This document shows positions 42,423-52,014 of a stretch of DNA of 64,000 nucleotides, piece by piece. The first letter of the stretch is position 1; each line of letters begins with the position of its first letter. The stretch is from Bacteroidetes bacterium UBA7662. Lineage in GTDB: Bacteria > Bacteroidota > Bacteroidia > UBA7662. A program made the position numbers and the translations under genes. The notes beneath the pieces were generated by a model. That model did not search any database and was not told where the DNA came from. It worked only from the letters and a program-made list of their open reading frames with translations. The stretch is taken from positions 1 through 64,000 of the forward strand of contig DLHS01000017.1 in assembly GCA_002483345.1 (NCBI GenBank), in the 5' to 3' direction.

Positions 42423-44248
42423 GCCGCTACCTGACGGGAAGCCCGCACAGGCAGTTCGAAAAGCACGGAAGTCCCCTCTCCGGGTTGTGAAATCACTTCC
42501 ATCCTGCCTCCCAGCAAATCGGTTCTTGCCCGTAAATTTCCCCAGCCAATGCCCGAACTGCGACTGATACGGTCTGTCTGGAAACCAATACCATTGTCAC
42601 GCATCGAAATCAGCAACTCTTTTTCATCCAGCTGAATATCAAGCACAATACGGCTGGCATAGGCATGCTTCAGCATATTGCTCAGTACTTCCTGTACCAT
42701 GCGGTATACCGAAAGTTCAAAATCAGGCTCAAAACGATCCCCTTCAACCTCCATATACAGTTCTATCTGCATGCCTCCGGCAACATTAATACGTTCTACT
42801 GTACCCCGAATGGCAGAAAATAATCCTTTGGAAGTCAGCGCTACGGGCATCAGGTTGTGCGAAATAGCCCTTACCTCCTGTACTGCTTCGTCGAGCAGCC
42901 GAATCTGCTCCTGCACTTTTCCTTTCAGCATATCGTGCACCTGCAACTCGAAAATAGACCAGTGAAGTTTAGCAGCTGCCAGCAGTTGCCCCACACTGTC
43001 GTGCAGTTCCCGGGCGATGCGGCTGCGTTCCTTCTCCTCGGCCGCCAGGACGGCTTTGAAATTCTGACGTTGCAACTGGGCCTTTTCCGCCCGCTGCCTG
43101 GCCTGTAACCGGGCATATACATAACTGAAAAGCAGTAAAAGGCTGAGCAAGGCCGAAACAGCCGTCCAGAAAAGGCGGGCATTGGCAGCTTTCTGCTGTG
43201 AAAGCTCCAGTCCCTGTATCTCCTTCTCCTGCACCAATCTCCGGTTTTCCTGCTCCTTTTCCCGCATCTCAAATTTCTTTTCAAGCTGCAGAATTTTATG
43301 ATTGCCGGCAATGGTAAACAAGCTGTCGTTGAGCAGACTAAAAGCCTTTTGATGCTGATAGGCCGCTGCATAAACCCCGGTTTCAGCATAGGCCTCCGCC
43401 AGATACCGGTGCGCTTTCAAAACCATCTGACTGTATCCTATCTGCCTTCCCAGCGGAATCGCTTCTTCCATCAGCGCGATTACCTGCTTTGGTTTTTGCC
43501 AGGCACGGTATAATTCCGCCTGATACAACCTGCTTTCGGCCATGCCGTTGAGGTCGTTTCTCAGCTTTCTGATCTGAAAAGAGGTCTCCATCAGCTTTTC
43601 CGCCTTGGTGTACTGCCCCATCAGCACTGCCAGACCACCCAGATGATCGAGCGAATAAGGCAGCCCAATGCTGTCGTTCCTTTTCAGCTTCATCTGATAT
43701 ACCTTTTCGTATAAAAATCCTGCTTTGGAATAGTCTCCCTGCATTTCGTACAACACCCCCAGGTTGTCGTAACCCCCTGTCAGTTTTGCCTCGTCTCCAA
43801 TCGCTTCCAGGATGGCCACCCCTGTTTCCATTTGTTGAATCGACCCCTTCAGATCTCTCTTTTTACCCTGATATCCCAATTGCAGATAGGCGTGTCCCAG
43901 TCCGCTGCTGTCTCCCAGTTCCTGATACAAATGAATGGCCCGGAGATGATCGCGCACTGCTGCCTCGTATTCCCCCTGATAGTAGTAAATCAGCGACCGT
44001 TTTTCATAAACATCAGCCTGTCCCTGGCGGTTGCGTAGTTTTTTGCTGAGGCCAAGGGCAGAATCAGCCAGCGTCAGTCCCCGGTCGAGATCTGCAACCC
44101 ACTCATCGTAAGGAATCCCCAGCAAAGCCTTTAATCGCTGGCCTTCCGACCATCCGGTTGCATTTTGCTGCAGGCTGTCGGAATAAACACCGGCATCCGC
44201 CGGGAGTACCCCGCTCAGGAGTAGAATAAAAAGCAGGAAACACACCAT
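42419..44248 (-). CDS. TPR-containing sensor histidine kinase (HisKA_3/NarX-LiaS type)
   Basis: The protein has 609 residues. It has a signal peptide (MVCFLLFILLLSGVLPADAG), a periplasmic array of tetratricopeptide repeats (about residues 50-310), one membrane helix (about 358-380) and a dimerisation/phosphoacceptor domain with His416 (RIARELHDSVGQLL). A HATPase domain follows (ISMRDNGIGFQ; GIGWGNLRARTDLLGG). Such kinases phosphorylate LuxR/NarL-type response regulators. None is encoded nearby, so this is an orphan kinase. The two-component proteins of the window are not its natural partners. Confidence 0.93.
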   Translation of the reverse strand: MVCFLLFILLLSGVLPADAGVYSDSLQQNATGWSEGQRLKALLGIPYDEWVADLDRGLTLADSALGLSKKLRNRQGQADVYEKRSLIYYYQGEYEAAVRDHLRAIHLYQELGDSSGLGHAYLQLGYQGKKRDLKGSIQQMETGVAILEAIGDEAKLTGGYDNLGVLYEMQGDYSKAGFLYEKVYQMKLKRNDSIGLPYSLDHLGGLAVLMGQYTKAEKLMETSFQIRKLRNDLNGMAESRLYQAELYRAWQKPKQVIALMEEAIPLGRQIGYSQMVLKAHRYLAEAYAETGVYAAAYQHQKAFSLLNDSLFTIAGNHKILQLEKKFEMREKEQENRRLVQEKEIQGLELSQQKAANARLFWTAVSALLSLLLLFSYVYARLQARQRAEKAQLQRQNFKAVLAAEEKERSRIARELHDSVGQLLAAAKLHWSIFELQVHDMLKGKVQEQIRLLDEAVQEVRAISHNLMPVALTSKGLFSAIRGTVERINVAGGMQIELYMEVEGDRFEPDFELSVYRMVQEVLSNMLKHAYASRIVLDIQLDEKELLISMRDNGIGFQTDRISRSSGIGWGNLRARTDLLGGRMEVISQPGEGTSVLFELPVRASRQVAA

Positions 44249-44378
44249 AAATGCTTGATTGAAGGTCTAAATTTACACTATCCAAAGCATGGAACAGCCG
44301 CCAAAAAACCATTTCCGGCGCTCTTATCCGTGTCCCCACGGATGATTGTGCCTGTTTTGGTCTTATTTTTTAACTGAC

Positions 44379-45470
44379 TTGAAAAGAAGTTTCGACTACC
44401 TCGTTGTGGGCCAGGGGCTCGCCGGCAGCCTGCTCGCCTGGGAGCTGGAAAAGGCAGGCAGTACCGTGGCCATCATCGACCGCCACCGGGCAGGAGCCGC
44501 CAGCCGGGTAGCCTCAGGCATGTGGAATCCACTGACCTTTCGCCTGGTACTCAAATCATGGCGGGCCGATACCCTGTTGCCGGTGGCTATGGAGGTTTAT
44601 ACAGACCTTTGTGCACATTTTGGAGCTGAATGGCTTCATCCGGTTAACATCAGCCGGTCGTTTCCGGATCAGGCATATGTCAGGCTGTGGGAGGAAAAGT
44701 TGCTGGATCCTGCCTATGATGCCTATGTCAGACTGGCTTCTGCCGGAGCCGACACGCATGCCCGGCTCCGCTACCCGGCTGGTCGCGGAGAAGTTGCCGG
44801 GGCGGGATGGCTGGAGTTACCGCCTTTGCTGGCTGCTATCCGCAAACACTTCAAGCTTAAAGACGCCCTTTTCGAAACAGAATTCGCTTATGCAGACATC
44901 CGTCTGCAATCAGATGGTATAAACTGGCAGGGCGTAGAAGCCTGTAAACTCATTTTTGCAGAAGGAAGTCTGCTTCAGCAAAATCCATGGTTCAACTGGA
45001 TCCCCCTGAAACCTGCACAGGGTGATGTGCTCACCCTTCGCATACCGGAACTCAGGCTGGAACAGATTTACAATGCCGGCTTTTTTATCCTGCCCCTCGG
45101 CCACGACCAATACAGGGTAGGCGCCACTTACGAATGGGATGTGCTAAGCAAGCTGCCTACAGAGGCCGGAAAAGCAGAACTGCTGGACAAGTTCACGAAA
45201 GCCTATAGCGGTCATTATGAAGTCATCGACCACCAGTCCGGTATTCGCCCAACGGTTGCAGACCGCCGTCCGTTGCTTGGAATACATCCAGCCCATCCTG
45301 CTTTGGGTGTATTTAACGGGCTGGGCACCAAGGGGGTAATGACAGGCCCTTATTTTGCCCGGCAAATGGCTGCTTTCCTGCAAGGCAAATCGACTATTGA
45401 GGCGGAGGCAGATATTTTACGTTTTCGTAAACGTTACGAGAAATCCCGTGAAGCAGCGCAGAAGGCTTAA
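44379..45470 (+). CDS. FAD-dependent oxidoreductase (D-amino-acid oxidase/glycine oxidase superfamily)
   Basis: This protein of about 363 residues has an N-terminal dinucleotide-binding motif, DYLVVGQGLAGSLLAWELEKAG, and the DAO-type C-terminal segment GIRPTVADRRPLLG. It probably oxidises an amine or amino acid with FAD; the substrate is unknown. The start is a TTG at 44379 (KRSFDYLVV), since no ATG lies near the FAD motif. A GTG further upstream (44346) would add 11 hydrophobic residues. The surE promoter overlaps its stop codon. Confidence 0.82.
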   Translation: MKRSFDYLVVGQGLAGSLLAWELEKAGSTVAIIDRHRAGAASRVASGMWNPLTFRLVLKSWRADTLLPVAMEVYTDLCAHFGAEWLHPVNISRSFPDQAYVRLWEEKLLDPAYDAYVRLASAGADTHARLRYPAGRGEVAGAGWLELPPLLAAIRKHFKLKDALFETEFAYADIRLQSDGINWQGVEACKLIFAEGSLLQQNPWFNWIPLKPAQGDVLTLRIPELRLEQIYNAGFFILPLGHDQYRVGATYEWDVLSKLPTEAGKAELLDKFTKAYSGHYEVIDHQSGIRPTVADRRPLLGIHPAHPALGVFNGLGTKGVMTGPYFARQMAAFLQGKSTIEAEADILRFRKRYEKSREAAQKA

Positions 45471-45475
45471 CTTTG
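45468..45475 (+). promoter_or_regulatory. -7 box (TAACTTTG) for surE, overlapping the previous stop
   Basis: The exact TAnnTTTG match begins with the TAA stop codon of the preceding oxidoreductase gene and lies 15 bases before the surE ATG. Confidence 0.55.
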
Positions 45476-45490
45476 CTTCAAACAAAAATT

Positions 45491-46273
45491 ATGTCACGTC
45501 CCCTGATTCTGGTTTGCAATGACGATGGTATCCACGCCCCCGGCATAAGGGCGCTTGTAAAGGCGGTTGAGCACCTGGGAGACCTGGTGGTGGTAGCTCC
45601 CGACAGCCCGCAGTCGGGCATGGGGCATGCCATAACCATCGGAGAACCCCTTCGCATCAACCAGAAAGAAGGGCTTTTTGAAGGCCACAAGGCTTTTGAA
45701 ACCACTGGAACACCGGTAGATTGTGTGAAACTTGCTGTCGATAAAATACTCCACCGCAAACCTGATTTGCTGGTGAGTGGCATCAATCACGGATCTAACA
45801 GTTCGATCAGTGTGATTTACTCCGGCACCATGTCGGCTGCTGTAGAAGGTGCCATTGAAGGGATACCGTCGGTTGGCTTCTCGCTCTGCGACTTTGCCTA
45901 CGACGCTGATTTTACCCTGGCCGGAAAAATCGCCAGCCACATAGCCGCCAAAATACTGGAGCACAAGCTCCCTTACGGCACCTTGCTCAATGTCAACATC
46001 CCCAAAATAGCGGAAAGCAATTACCGCGGTCTGAAAGTCTGCCGGCAGGCATCTGCCAAATGGAGCGAAAACTTTGATGAACGCATTGATCCGCATGGTA
46101 AAAAATACTATTGGATGACCGGCGAATTTCAGGTGCTTGAGAATGCTACCGACACAGATGAATGGGCACTTGCCAGCGGATATGCCTCGGTAGTTCCTGT
46201 ACAATTCGACATGACCGCTCACCACGCCATACCCCTGCTAAACACCTGGAAATTAGATGAAACTGGCCAATAA
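45491..46273 (+). CDS. surE: 5'/3'-nucleotidase SurE
   Basis: SurE dephosphorylates nucleoside 5'- and 3'-monophosphates, a survival and housekeeping activity in the cytosol. The metal-binding Asp pair is seen in LVCNDDGIHAPG near the N-terminus, with the SGINHGSN and YSGTMSAAVEG segments typical of the family. The length of about 260 residues is normal. The ATG at 45491 is preferred over an upstream TTG. It overlaps the small membrane protein gene by 17 bases, and lpxB follows that gene. Confidence 0.96.
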   Translation: MSRPLILVCNDDGIHAPGIRALVKAVEHLGDLVVVAPDSPQSGMGHAITIGEPLRINQKEGLFEGHKAFETTGTPVDCVKLAVDKILHRKPDLLVSGINHGSNSSISVIYSGTMSAAVEGAIEGIPSVGFSLCDFAYDADFTLAGKIASHIAAKILEHKLPYGTLLNVNIPKIAESNYRGLKVCRQASAKWSENFDERIDPHGKKYYWMTGEFQVLENATDTDEWALASGYASVVPVQFDMTAHHAIPLLNTWKLDETGQ

Positions 46274-46547
46274 CCTACCCGGAGGTCTGCTGCTGGGCCT
46301 GATACTGCCTGCACTTGCCCTGTTTGTATGCTATTTGTTCCTGAAAACGGATCAGGATTTCAGGGGGTTTCTGGCCGAATACCAGCGGGTACGCTTGTTA
46401 TCACCCCTGTTGAGCCTCTCTGCCTTGTTAAATCTGGGTGCCTTTTATTTTTTCCTACAGAAAAACTGGTATAAAACTGTCCAGGGAGTCATTTCCGCCA
46501 CTTTGCTTTATGCCATCCTGATCATTTACCTCAAGTTTGTACTGTGA
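46257..46547 (+). CDS. Small three-helix membrane protein between surE and lpxB
   Basis: This 96-residue protein has three predicted membrane segments (about residues 8-28, 46-66 and 74-95). It overlaps surE by 17 bases and lpxB by four, so it is firmly part of the operon. Comparable small proteins occur between surE and lpxB in other Bacteroidota, as recalled from memory, but their function is unknown. Confidence 0.8.
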   Translation: MKLANNLPGGLLLGLILPALALFVCYLFLKTDQDFRGFLAEYQRVRLLSPLLSLSALLNLGAFYFFLQKNWYKTVQGVISATLLYAILIIYLKFVL

Positions 46548-47671
46548 AACTCTACATCATTGCAGGGGAAGCTTCCGGCGATTTACATGCGGCCAATCTG
46601 ATAAAAGCCCTGAGACAACGGGAGCCCGGCCTTGAAATAAGGGCCTGGGGAGGCGATTTGATGGAAGCTGCCGGCGCCACCCTGGTAAAACACTACCGCG
46701 ACCTGGCCTTTATGGGTTTTGCGGAGGTACTGATGCATTTGCCGACCATTCTCCGTAACCTGGAGTTCTGCAAACAAGACATACTGGCTTTCAAACCAGA
46801 CGCCGTGCTTTTTGTGGATTACCCGGGTTTTAACCTCCGGATGGCTGAATTCGTCAAAAAACAAGGCATACCCACCTCCTACTACATCTCTCCCCAGCTG
46901 TGGGCCTGGAAAGCAGGGCGCGTCAAACAAATCAGGGCCTATATCGATCAGATGCTTTGTATACTCCCTTTTGAGACCGGGTGGTATGCGAAACATGGGG
47001 TGGAAGCCCATTATGTAGGCCATCCGCTGCTGGATGCACTCGCAGCATATCCCTTTGACCCGGCCTTCCGCAATCATTTTGGCCTCGACGACCGGCCAGT
47101 GCTTGCCTTGCTGCCCGGCAGCCGGAGGCAGGAGATAGCTGTAAAGCTGCCCATCATGCTGGAGGCAGTTCGAAACAAACTTCCTGCCTTTCAGGTGGTG
47201 ATAGCCGCGGCCCCCTCTCAGGATATGGCTGTCTACCAAAAGATAGTCGGCGACTATCCGGCTCAAATCATTGCAGGCCATACCTACGACCTGCTTCGCT
47301 GTGCCTCCGCAGCTATCGTGACTTCCGGTACTGCCACCCTTGAAACCGCGCTCATAGGAACCCCTGAAATGGTGGTATACAAGGGCAATCCCATCTCTTA
47401 CTTTATCGGAAAACGGCTCATCAAGGTGAAATACATAAGCCTGGTGAACCTGATACTTGATTACCCCTTGCTCACGGAGCTGATTCAGCACGACTGCAAT
47501 CCGCCAAAAATTGCTGCCACACTCGAACACCTGCTTCAGGAATCCGAAACCAAAAAACTTCAGGCGGCTTATGTCGAGCTGCGCACCCTGCTGGGCGGAG
47601 CAGGAGCCTCCGAAAAAGCTGCTGCATACCTGCAAACTTTTATGAAAAGAGGCTTGCCGGATTCAAAATAA
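46544..47671 (+). CDS. lpxB: Lipid-A-disaccharide synthase
   Basis: LpxB joins UDP-2,3-diacylglucosamine and 2,3-diacylglucosamine-1-phosphate to make the tetraacyl disaccharide of lipid A on the inner face of the cytoplasmic membrane. This 375-residue GT19 protein has the family's N-terminal GEASGDLHAANLI, the central QLWAWKAGRVKQI and the LLPGSRRQEI segment. The start is GTG and overlaps the preceding gene by four bases. Other lipid A genes are not in the window. A tRNA-Ala gene follows after about 50 bases. Confidence 0.97.
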   Translation: MKLYIIAGEASGDLHAANLIKALRQREPGLEIRAWGGDLMEAAGATLVKHYRDLAFMGFAEVLMHLPTILRNLEFCKQDILAFKPDAVLFVDYPGFNLRMAEFVKKQGIPTSYYISPQLWAWKAGRVKQIRAYIDQMLCILPFETGWYAKHGVEAHYVGHPLLDALAAYPFDPAFRNHFGLDDRPVLALLPGSRRQEIAVKLPIMLEAVRNKLPAFQVVIAAAPSQDMAVYQKIVGDYPAQIIAGHTYDLLRCASAAIVTSGTATLETALIGTPEMVVYKGNPISYFIGKRLIKVKYISLVNLILDYPLLTELIQHDCNPPKIAATLEHLLQESETKKLQAAYVELRTLLGGAGASEKAAAYLQTFMKRGLPDSK

Positions 47672-47718
47672 ATACCGAGAATTGCAATCCCTAAGCGGAT
47701 GGCTCAGGGTACTTTATC

Positions 47719-47795
<77 letters not shown>

Positions 47796-47798
47796 CAC

Positions 47799-47834
47799 AG
47801 AGGTTGTTTCGTCAGGAAGCAACCTCTTTTTTAT
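47799..47834 (+). terminator. Rho-independent terminator of tRNA-Ala
   Basis: AGAGGTTG (47799-47806) and CAACCTCT (47820-47827) form an eight-pair stem that runs into a T tract, four bases after the CCA end of the tRNA. Confidence 0.85.
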
Positions 47835-48569
47835 TTTGCCGGGCACGGTTCATTTCTCTCCTCCAACAGCAAAACCACCACCAATCATTATATAGCCCGC
47901 CCCTCTACACGCCTGTCTCCTGCCCTCATTTGTCCAAAGCACAAAAATTGAAAACATTTGACCGGATTTTTTATCGTGGCCTGACACAAGCCGAACCCGG
48001 GCAGTCACTTTTCTTCCACTTTTGGGATAAATCTGCCCATTATTGGTCGTTTTCTGCACATTATCAGCATATGCGTAGGGCAAAAGACGGCCCGGATATA
48101 AAAGAAAAAAGCCCCGGCGGGGCTTCTTTCATTCTTGGTTTAGTTAGCAGACAACGGGGAAATGGCGTTTTCAAACCATTTATGTCTTCTTCATTTTCAT
48201 CGATGCCGACCCCTGCTAAACAAGGTCGTTCCAATATTCTTATTGATATCAGTACAAACAGTGTTCCTGTTTTCAGGATTACTGAAAAGACAGGCGAATG
48301 AAAATCATGCCTGGTAAAAAGAAAAATCAGCATTTCACAAAGACACTTCAGACACATCAAGGACCTAAGCCAACTCACAATGAGTCATTCTCCAAAATGT
48401 GGAATCGCAACGCCGTCTTTCCCAAGAACGGAAAAGCAGACAACCATTATGCTCCTTATGATCGATTAATAATAGACTTCATTTCTTTTCAGGCTTATTT
48501 TAAGCCTCCAAATGCAAGAAATATTTACATAAATTGGAAACAGTAGGGGTATAAAACAGGGATATTTCC
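47835..48569. other. Long gene-free region with an orphan terminator
   Basis: No supported coding sequence was found; the open frames here have unlikely composition and run through the terminators. A strong hairpin lies at 48104-48130. The right part is AT-rich and ends in the promoter of the sigma-54 regulator gene. The region between the hairpin and that promoter could encode a small RNA on the minus strand, but no known RNA family was recognised. Confidence 0.5.
48104..48130 (-). terminator. Hairpin terminator with its T-run on the minus strand
   Basis: AGCCCC and GGGGCT form a stem around GGC, extended by A/T pairs. On the minus strand the stem is followed by TTTTTTCTTTT, so it terminates a leftward transcript best. 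No minus-strand gene is recognised immediately to its right. Confidence 0.75.
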
Positions 48570-48577
48570 TATTTTTG
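48570..48577 (+). promoter_or_regulatory. -7 box (TATTTTTG) for the sigma-54 response regulator
   Basis: An exact TAnnTTTG match lies 19 bases before the start codon. Confidence 0.5.
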
Positions 48578-48596
48578 GAAAACCCTAAGCTATCCT

Positions 48597-49934
48597 ATGG
48601 CTCGCATTTTTATCGTCGAAGACGAACCCATCTATATGAAGACCATCAAGTACATCGTGGAGCTAAACCCCGATAATGAGGTCTTTTGCTATACATCGGG
48701 TAAAGAAATGATTAACAACCTGCACAGGAGGCCGGATGTTATCACCCTGGATTACTACCTGCCCGACATGTCGGGTGCCGAGATACTCAAACACATCAAA
48801 AGTTTCGACCCGGACATCTATGTCATCATGCTTTCCGGTCAAACCGATGTAGGAACAGCTGTTAAACTCCTGAAAAATGGCGCCTACGATTATATCACCA
48901 AAGACAACGAGACCAAAGACCGGCTCATCAATACCATCAACAACATCATCAGCAACCAGAAGATTGTCAAGGAAAACCGGATGCTGAAAGAGGAACTGGG
49001 CAAGAAGTATGACTTCTCCCACTCCATTGTCGGTCAGAGCGACAGCATAAAATATGTCTTTACCCTGCTTGAAAAAGCCATCAAAACCGACATCATCGTC
49101 TCTATATATGGAGAATCAGGCACTGGTAAGGAACTGGCTGCCAAGGCTATTCATTACAATTCTACCCGTTCCAAAGGTCCCTTTGTTCCTGTAAACATGG
49201 CTGCCATTCCCAACGAACTGTTGGAAAGTGAGCTATTCGGTCATGAGAAGGGTTCATTTACCGGTGCCAACACCCGGAAAATCGGCAAGTTTGAGCTGGC
49301 CAACAACGGCACCCTCTTTCTCGATGAGATTGCTGAAATGGACATCTCCCTGCAGGCCAAAATACTGCGGGTGTTACAGGAAAAAGAACTCAGCCGGGTG
49401 GGTGGTAATGAAAACGTCAAGATCAATTGCCGGGTCATTGTGGCTACCAACCGTAACCTCAAGGAAGAAGTCACCAAAGGTAATTTCAGGGAAGACCTTT
49501 ATTACCGTCTGCTGGGTTTACCTGTACAACTCCCACCCCTGCGTGAGCGCAAATCGGACATTCCGGTTCTTGCGAAGCACTTTGTGAATGAGTTTGTAAG
49601 GGAGAACAAACTCCTGAACCTCAAGCTGTCGAAGGAAGCCCTTGACAAGCTCTCCAATTATTATTTCCCCGGCAACGTAAGGGAACTAAAAGCCGTTGTT
49701 GAATTGGCCTGTGTCATGACCAACGCGGTAGAAATCACCGAAAATGACATCCATTTCCAGAACGACAACGAGCCGATGGAATGGTTGCAGGAAGAACTTA
49801 CGCTGCACGACTTTGAACGCCGTCTGATCAGGTATTATCTTGACAAATACCAGAACAATGTCATTACGGTTGCCAACAAACTCGACATTGGTAAATCTAC
49901 CATTTACCGCATGCTTCAAAACCAGGAACTTTAA
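48597..49934 (+). CDS. Sigma-54-dependent NtrC-family response regulator
   Basis: The protein has 445 residues in three parts. A receiver domain (about 1-120) carries Asp52 in ITLDYYLPDMSG. An AAA+ domain (about 142-370) has Walker A GESGTGKE, the sigma-54-contact loop GSFTGA (Ser in place of the usual Ala) and Walker B LFLDEI. A Fis-type helix-turn-helix forms the C-terminus (VANKLDIGKSTIYRML). When phosphorylated it should open promoters bound by sigma-54 polymerase. No cognate kinase is adjacent and no sigma-54 promoter was found in the window. Confidence 0.96.
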   Translation: MARIFIVEDEPIYMKTIKYIVELNPDNEVFCYTSGKEMINNLHRRPDVITLDYYLPDMSGAEILKHIKSFDPDIYVIMLSGQTDVGTAVKLLKNGAYDYITKDNETKDRLINTINNIISNQKIVKENRMLKEELGKKYDFSHSIVGQSDSIKYVFTLLEKAIKTDIIVSIYGESGTGKELAAKAIHYNSTRSKGPFVPVNMAAIPNELLESELFGHEKGSFTGANTRKIGKFELANNGTLFLDEIAEMDISLQAKILRVLQEKELSRVGGNENVKINCRVIVATNRNLKEEVTKGNFREDLYYRLLGLPVQLPPLRERKSDIPVLAKHFVNEFVRENKLLNLKLSKEALDKLSNYYFPGNVRELKAVVELACVMTNAVEITENDIHFQNDNEPMEWLQEELTLHDFERRLIRYYLDKYQNNVITVANKLDIGKSTIYRMLQNQEL

Positions 49935-49951
49935 CAACCAATAGCTATACC

Positions 49952-51328
49952 ATGCAAGGCGTACAACCCTACATAGCCGAAAACAAACAACGTTTCCTCG
50001 ACGAATTATTTGATTTGTTGCGGATACCTTCTGTTTCGGCCAATCCAGATTTTAAAGAAGATGTATTTGAAGCAGCTGAATTTATCAAAAGCCGCCTCGA
50101 AGAAGCCGGTGCGGACCTTGTAGAGGTTTGCCCTACCGACGGTTATCCCATCGTTTACGGAGAAAAAATCATCGACCCGCAGCTGCCTACCATCCTGGTA
50201 TATGGCCACTACGATGTGCAGCCTGCCGATCCGTACGAACTGTGGCACAGCCCTCCTTTTGAGCCTACCATCAAAAACGAAAAAATATACGCCCGTGGCA
50301 GTGCCGATGACAAAGGTCAGATGTATATGCATGTGAAGGCCTTTGAATTTATGATGCGGACCAAACAACTACCCTGCAATGTGAAATTTATGATTGAAGG
50401 GGAAGAAGAAGTAGGTTCCGGCAATCTTGGTCCCTTCTGCATCGCCAACCGGGAGCGCCTGAAGGCAGATATCGTTCTGATATCGGATACTTCGATGATA
50501 GCCAATGACGTCCCCAGCATTGATGTTGGTTTGCGCGGATTAAGTTATGTGGAAGTAGAAGTAACCGGCCCGAACCGCGATTTACATTCAGGGGTGTATG
50601 GTGGAGGTGTAGCCAACCCTATCAATATCCTGGCGAAAATGATTGCCTCGATGCACGATGAAAACAACCACATTACCATTCCCGGCTTTTACGACAAGGT
50701 GGTGGCCTTGACGGCTACCGAGCGCAAAGCTTTGAATGAAGCTCCTTTTGATCTGGAGGACTACAAAACCGACCTCGGCATAGCCGATGTATGGGGAGAA
50801 AAGGGTTTTTCGACCATCGAACGTACCGGCATTCGTCCGACCCTGGATGTTAATGGTATCTGGGGCGGTTATATCGGAGAAGGATCCAAAACCGTACTTC
50901 CTTCGAAAGCCTTCGCTAAAATTTCCATGCGCCTTGTTCCGAACCAGTCGTCGCACGAAATCACCGATATCTTCAAAAAGCACTTTGAAAGCATTGCTCC
51001 TGCTGGTGTAAAAGTGGTTGTAAAGCCGCATCACGGGGGTGAACCGGTGGTAACGCCAACCGACTCGCCTGCATATCTTGCGGCAGCTGATGCCATGCAG
51101 ACTACTTTTGGCAAAACGCCCATCCCTACACGCGGTGGTGGCAGTATTCCGATTGTTGCCTTGTTTGAGAAAGAACTTGGATTAAAATCGGTGCTTATGG
51201 GCTTTGGCCTTGATTCGGATGCGTTGCATTCTCCGAATGAACATTATGGCCTCTTCAATTTTTACAAAGGCATTGAGACCATTCCTTATTTCTTCGAGAA
51301 TTTTACAGCCCGGAGCAAAAAAGCTTAA
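49952..51328 (+). CDS. M20 family dipeptidase/metallopeptidase
   Basis: This 458-residue peptidase binds two zinc ions. The ligand motifs are YGHYDVQPAD (His), RGSADDKG (Asp) and MIEGEEEVGSGN (Glu-Glu), with the dimerisation domain in the middle and the C-terminal HSPNEHYG. It hydrolyses dipeptides in the cytosol, similar to CPG2/PepV/carnosinase-type enzymes. It lies 18 bases after the sigma-54 regulator and may be co-transcribed with it. Confidence 0.95.
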   Translation: MQGVQPYIAENKQRFLDELFDLLRIPSVSANPDFKEDVFEAAEFIKSRLEEAGADLVEVCPTDGYPIVYGEKIIDPQLPTILVYGHYDVQPADPYELWHSPPFEPTIKNEKIYARGSADDKGQMYMHVKAFEFMMRTKQLPCNVKFMIEGEEEVGSGNLGPFCIANRERLKADIVLISDTSMIANDVPSIDVGLRGLSYVEVEVTGPNRDLHSGVYGGGVANPINILAKMIASMHDENNHITIPGFYDKVVALTATERKALNEAPFDLEDYKTDLGIADVWGEKGFSTIERTGIRPTLDVNGIWGGYIGEGSKTVLPSKAFAKISMRLVPNQSSHEITDIFKKHFESIAPAGVKVVVKPHHGGEPVVTPTDSPAYLAAADAMQTTFGKTPIPTRGGGSIPIVALFEKELGLKSVLMGFGLDSDALHSPNEHYGLFNFYKGIETIPYFFENFTARSKKA

Positions 51329-51861
51329 TACAACCAGCTGCGGCTGTAGCTGTGTTTTTTTCCAAAAATCACTTCCTGTGTGCCCGATATACGCAACGTA
51401 TCATCGGGCACATAGGTATAGGTAGCAGCCGACTGGTAGAGCAGATTTTTTTCTGTTTCCTTCACTTCAAGCCGTACCACAACCGTACCCCGGTACAGCA
51501 ACTCCAGACTGGCCGGTTTTACGGCAAGGTCGGTTGCCTCGTAACGTACCCACAACAAATCATCTTGTTCTGCCAGGGTATCGCAGCGAAACAACCCCCG
51601 ATAGGCCGTTTTATTCAGATCCAGCTTCTTCCAGGCCTTAAAAGCTTCCTCCCAGTTCAGTGGTTGATTGGTCTTTACTTCTGAAATCCCATCCTTTTCC
51701 CAGATTACGGTAGCCGTTTTTACAGCAATTGCCTGCCGGTTACGCTCCTTCAATAAATAAGCTGGCAAATCGAAATACAACGGTGCCGGTCTGGACGAAG
51801 GATCTGTCTGGCAGGAAACGAGTACCCAAAGCAGACAAGTGTACAGTATTTTGTAATTCAC
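51325..51861 (-). CDS. Putative lipoprotein, unknown function
   Basis: This protein of about 178 residues begins with a GTG (NYKILYTCLLWVLVSC) that gives a clean lipoprotein signal ending at a lipobox cysteine. The upstream extension to 51984 would bury this signal and is not preferred. The mature part shows no recognised motif. The last bases overlap the convergent dipeptidase stop by four. The gene probably encodes an envelope protein. Confidence 0.7.
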   Translation of the reverse strand: MNYKILYTCLLWVLVSCQTDPSSRPAPLYFDLPAYLLKERNRQAIAVKTATVIWEKDGISEVKTNQPLNWEEAFKAWKKLDLNKTAYRGLFRCDTLAEQDDLLWVRYEATDLAVKPASLELLYRGTVVVRLEVKETEKNLLYQSAATYTYVPDDTLRISGTQEVIFGKKHSYSRSWLY

Positions 51862-51932
51862 ACCCCAAAGGTGCAAGCTCGGAAGCAGAAAATCAAATGT
51901 TGAAAACATATGCTGTTCGGGCAAAACTCCCC

Positions 51933-51962
51933 TTTCGACTGTAAAAAACTTGGTTAAATTTG
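51933..51962 (+). promoter_or_regulatory. Promoter (TTTC-N18-TAAATTTG) for the DUF4783 gene
   Basis: TAAATTTG at 51955-51962 matches the -7 consensus and a TTTC lies 18 bases upstream at 51933-51936. It would drive the DUF4783-nadC-SUI1 unit. Confidence 0.55.
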
Positions 51963-52014
51963 TATTGTCTCTATGCTGGCACATTTTGTGAACAGGAAGG
52001 GGAAATACCAGGAC

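Noticed and set aside
46583..47635. A 350-codon frame antisense to lpxB
   Set aside because: It is long only because of the codon bias of lpxB; the plus strand has unmistakable LpxB motifs.
48298..48546. An 82-codon plus-strand frame before the sigma-54 regulator
   Set aside because: It is rich in Lys, Asn and Pro with no motif or leader signal. It cannot be excluded completely but is unsupported.
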